Assembly (NCBI GenBank): GCA_910588295.1
Contig: CAJUQO010000029.1
Coordinates: 1 to 42,486 of the forward strand
DNA length: 42,486 nt
DNA from: an uncultured Lachnospiraceae bacterium
GTDB lineage: Bacteria; Bacillota; Clostridia; Lachnospirales; Lachnospiraceae
Direction: 5' to 3'
Below, one piece after another: positions 41,076 to 42,486 of this stretch (its first letter is position 1; the number at the start of each line of letters is the position of its first letter). A program made the translations under genes and the position numbers. The notes beneath the pieces are model-generated. The model worked only from the letters and a program-made list of their open reading frames with translations, searched no databases and had not been told where the DNA came from.

Positions 41076-41159
41076 GCCGGTGTGTCGGAATTGGCAGACG
41101 AGACAGACTCAAAATCTGTTATCCGCAAGGGTGTGTGGGTCCGAGTCCCACCACCGGCA
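41076..41159 (+). tRNA. tRNA-Leu (anticodon CAA, reads UUG)
   Basis: The acceptor stem GCCGGTG (41076-41082) pairs with CACCGGC (41152-41158), with A as discriminator; CCA is not encoded. The anticodon arm ACAGA-CTCAAAA-TCTGT gives anticodon CAA. A long variable arm (TATCCGCAAGGGTG region) marks a class II tRNA as expected for Leu, and the T arm is TGTGGGTCCGAGTCCCACC with the GGTCCGA-type loop. A 13-bp terminator hairpin follows. Confidence 0.96.
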
Positions 41160-41166
41160 CTGGACT

Positions 41167-41481
41167 TTAACAGCTCGTAAATTCTTGATATATCGGGGTT
41201 TGCGAGCTGTTCTTTATGTTCCCTACCAGTTTTTTTGAATAACCTCTCCCTGCATATTCCGGAAGGACACGCAGGGCATGAAGTATCATTATTTCATTTC
41301 TGTCCGCTTTTATCTGCCATTGCACTGTATCATATATCTGATCGCATTCATGATTCATTATATAAGCCGCCATGATCCTGTCATCTTCCTCACCGATAAA
41401 CTGGTCATGCTGTTGGATCGCATCCTCCACCATTTTCCTGGAAGGAAATCCACCTTTTCTGAAAGGAATCTCCATATCCAC
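41167..41481 (-). pseudogene. GNAT acetyltransferase remnant, truncated at both ends
   Basis: The open frame of 104 codons contains only the middle of a GNAT N-acetyltransferase: GGFPSRKMVEDAIQQH, FIGEEDDRIMAAYIMNHECD, and the acetyl-CoA-binding segment ILHALRVLPEYAGRGYSKKLV. Complete relatives have about 45-50 residues more at the front and 50-60 more after the CoA loop. Here the front begins 6 nt after the lysE stop with no Shine-Dalgarno (GTG start), and the end changes into unrelated residues (NSSQTPIYQEF) that are a reverse reading of the tRNA terminator. A deletion next to the tRNA gene explains both. The missing lengths are estimates from family knowledge. Confidence 0.75.
41169..41211 (+). 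terminator. Terminator of tRNA-Leu
   Basis: AACAGCTCGTAAA (41169-41181) pairs with TTTGCGAGCTGTT (41199-41211) over 13 bp with one T-G pair. The loop is 17 nt and the tail is CTTTATGTT. It overlaps the last codons of the truncated GNAT frame on the other strand. Confidence 0.72.
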
Positions 41482-41487
41482 AGACCT

Positions 41488-42072
41488 TTATTTCAATATG
41501 CTGTATACACATTCCAATAACGTAACAGCAAGAATGATGTTGATCAGGCGGTAATGCCGCAGGTAAACCTTCTGGATTGCCAGCCCTGTACCGATCCACG
41601 CAGATGTAGCAACCGTTCCAATCGTCGCTATCACAAATTCAAAGAAAACCAATACCGGCAGAGCCGTACTGTAGTTCGTTACATATCCGGTCAATGCCGT
41701 GATCCCAAAAAGATAGATCTTCACATTCACAAACTGCAGCATAAACCCTTTTAAAAAAGAGGCCGATCTCTCTCCGCCATCTCCATCCGGCCGGCTGACA
41801 GCGATATGGACTGCCAGCCAGAGGATATAAGCAGCTCCCACATACTTCATTACCCCCAGCACATCCGGCAGCAGCGCACTCACCCCATAGACAAATACCG
41901 CACAGATCATCTGCACCACATAATACCCGGAGAATATACCGAAAAAGATGGGAGCCCCTTTCTTCCATCCATAATTCGTCACGGTATTTAAAGCCAGAAT
42001 ATTACCCGGCCCCGGCGTAAACGCATTGATTACAGAATAAACAAAAAAATTACCTATCACATAGCCTGGCAT
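41488..42072 (-). CDS. LysE/RhtB family amino-acid exporter
   Basis: The 194-residue membrane protein has about six helices. The family signature lies at the start: FVYSVINAFTPGPGNILALNTV (about residues 9-30), with the conserved PGPGN. Later segments include KYVGAAYILWLAVHI and FLKGFMLQFVNVKIYLFGIT, also typical. Members export amino acids such as lysine, threonine or homoserine lactone-like compounds; the substrate here is unknown. ATG 42072 has GGAGG 7 nt upstream. A LysR gene lies directly upstream on the same strand, with two dyads in the gap, so control by that regulator is likely. Confidence 0.92.
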   Translation of the reverse strand: MPGYVIGNFFVYSVINAFTPGPGNILALNTVTNYGWKKGAPIFFGIFSGYYVVQMICAVFVYGVSALLPDVLGVMKYVGAAYILWLAVHIAVSRPDGDGGERSASFLKGFMLQFVNVKIYLFGITALTGYVTNYSTALPVLVFFEFVIATIGTVATSAWIGTGLAIQKVYLRHYRLINIILAVTLLECVYSILK

Positions 42073-42118
42073 GATAACGCCTCCTTCCACTTACGATTGT
42101 ACAGCGGAATGCCATATG

Positions 42119-42167
42119 ATAGGTAATACTGATTACTTATGCTAAAACATAGGCTGAACCTATGTTT
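42119..42167. promoter_or_regulatory. Two dyads between lysR and lysE (candidate LysR sites)
   Basis: Dyad 1: ATAGGTAAT-ACTG-ATTACTTAT (42119-42140, 8 of 9 positions match). Dyad 2: AAACATAGG-CTGAA-CCTATGTTT (42145-42167, perfect 9 bp). With a possible -10 TACAAT (minus strand, 42101-42096), they centre near -40 and -67 of lysE, as in LysR-type activation. Dyad 2 begins at the lysR stop codon and could instead be its terminator. Confidence 0.5.
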
Positions 42168-42486
42168 CAATCTTTTTGATACTGTTTCAGTGCTTCTACA
42201 TAGATCTCACCCAGCCGGGATAATTCCCTGTCTTTATTCAGGATATATCCGATCCGCATGGTCTCATCCCCTTCCAAAGGAATAGAAATGATGGAATCCC
42301 CATGGAGATATCTGGGGAAAATACCGCTTGAAATGGTATAGCCATCCAGTCCGATCATAAAATTCACGATAGCGGCACGGTCGCTGATCCTGATACTCTT
42401 TTCCGCAATCTCATTACTGAATAATTCCTCCGCAAAATTAGAAGATTCATAAGCCCCCTGCACAAAGTTCAGCCTTGGATATGGTT
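42167..42486 (-). CDS. LysR family regulator, C-terminal part (5' end outside window)
   Basis: The minus-strand frame is open to the window edge; the visible 105 or so residues are the effector-binding domain of a LysR-type regulator. Typical features are IAEKSIRISDRAAIVNFMIGLDGYTISSGIFP (the 'G.G...P' region), then IISIPLEGDETMRIGYILNKDRELSRLGEIYVEALKQY at the C-terminus. The DNA-binding domain is not in view. It lies upstream of the LysE exporter on the same strand and probably controls it. Confidence 0.85.
   Translation of the reverse strand, partial: PYPRLNFVQGAYESSNFAEELFSNEIAEKSIRISDRAAIVNFMIGLDGYTISSGIFPRYLHGDSIISIPLEGDETMRIGYILNKDRELSRLGEIYVEALKQYQKD

Noticed and set aside
40902..41180. 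Plus-strand ORFs running through tRNA-Leu
   Set aside because: They translate the tRNA gene and its promoter and are not coding.
1..42486. CRISPR arrays, prophage, transposases or rRNA
   Set aside because: No regularly spaced repeats, no phage structural or integrase genes, no transposase motifs and no rRNA sequence were seen on either strand.

Overview
The window looks like a chromosomal segment of a Gram-positive, anaerobic gut-type Clostridia, most likely Lachnospiraceae. The reasons are strong GGAGG ribosome binding sites, lipobox-type binding proteins, a YesM/YesN two-component system beside a CUT1 sugar transporter, a BlaI/M56 pair, a short RlmD, and a tRNA gene without an encoded CCA. 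Genus is not claimed. No rRNA, CRISPR array, phage module or intact insertion sequence was seen.

Left part (1-8.4 kb): the 3' end of an MgtE magnesium channel; two tandem secreted propeller-like proteins; a MATE exporter behind a promoter plus a structured leader that resembles a guanidine-IV (mepA motif) riboswitch; a PHP phosphoesterase; RlmD; an intergenic nested-hairpin repeat; a small gene broken or recoded by a -1 frameshift; and an orphan family-1 solute-binding lipoprotein.

Peptide module (8.5-16.2 kb): DppD, DppF, DppA, DppB and DppC-type ABC importer genes, then an M24 Xaa-Pro peptidase and a divergent cyclophilin whose genes overlap by 4 nt, then an OsmC-like protein. The arrangement suggests uptake and cytosolic breakdown of proline-containing peptides.

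Middle (16.3-25 kb): an RlmI-type methyltransferase; an MscS channel with a 12-codon upstream ORF ending Pro-Pro-stop; an EamA exporter divergent from a LysR regulator, with a palindrome at the classical LysR position; a BlaI repressor with an M56 sensor protease that has an unusual Gly-rich linker and a large unrecognised outer domain; a decayed gene remnant; and a membrane-bound XRE regulator.

Glycoside module (25.2-40.5 kb): AsnB, then a minus-strand series of a GH106-like enzyme, a domain-permuted GH3 enzyme, a DUF624/YesL protein, a small anchored protein, two CUT1 permeases and a sugar-binding lipoprotein. It is divergent from a YesM histidine kinase and a YesN AraC-type response regulator. 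Direct repeats in the divergent promoter are candidate YesN sites. Both glycosidases lack signal peptides, so glycosides are probably imported whole and cut in the cytoplasm.

Right end (40.5-42.5 kb): a small conserved-looking protein, tRNA-Leu(CAA) with its own promoter and terminator, a GNAT gene truncated at both ends against the tRNA, a LysE exporter with candidate LysR dyads, and the C-terminal part of a LysR regulator cut by the window edge.
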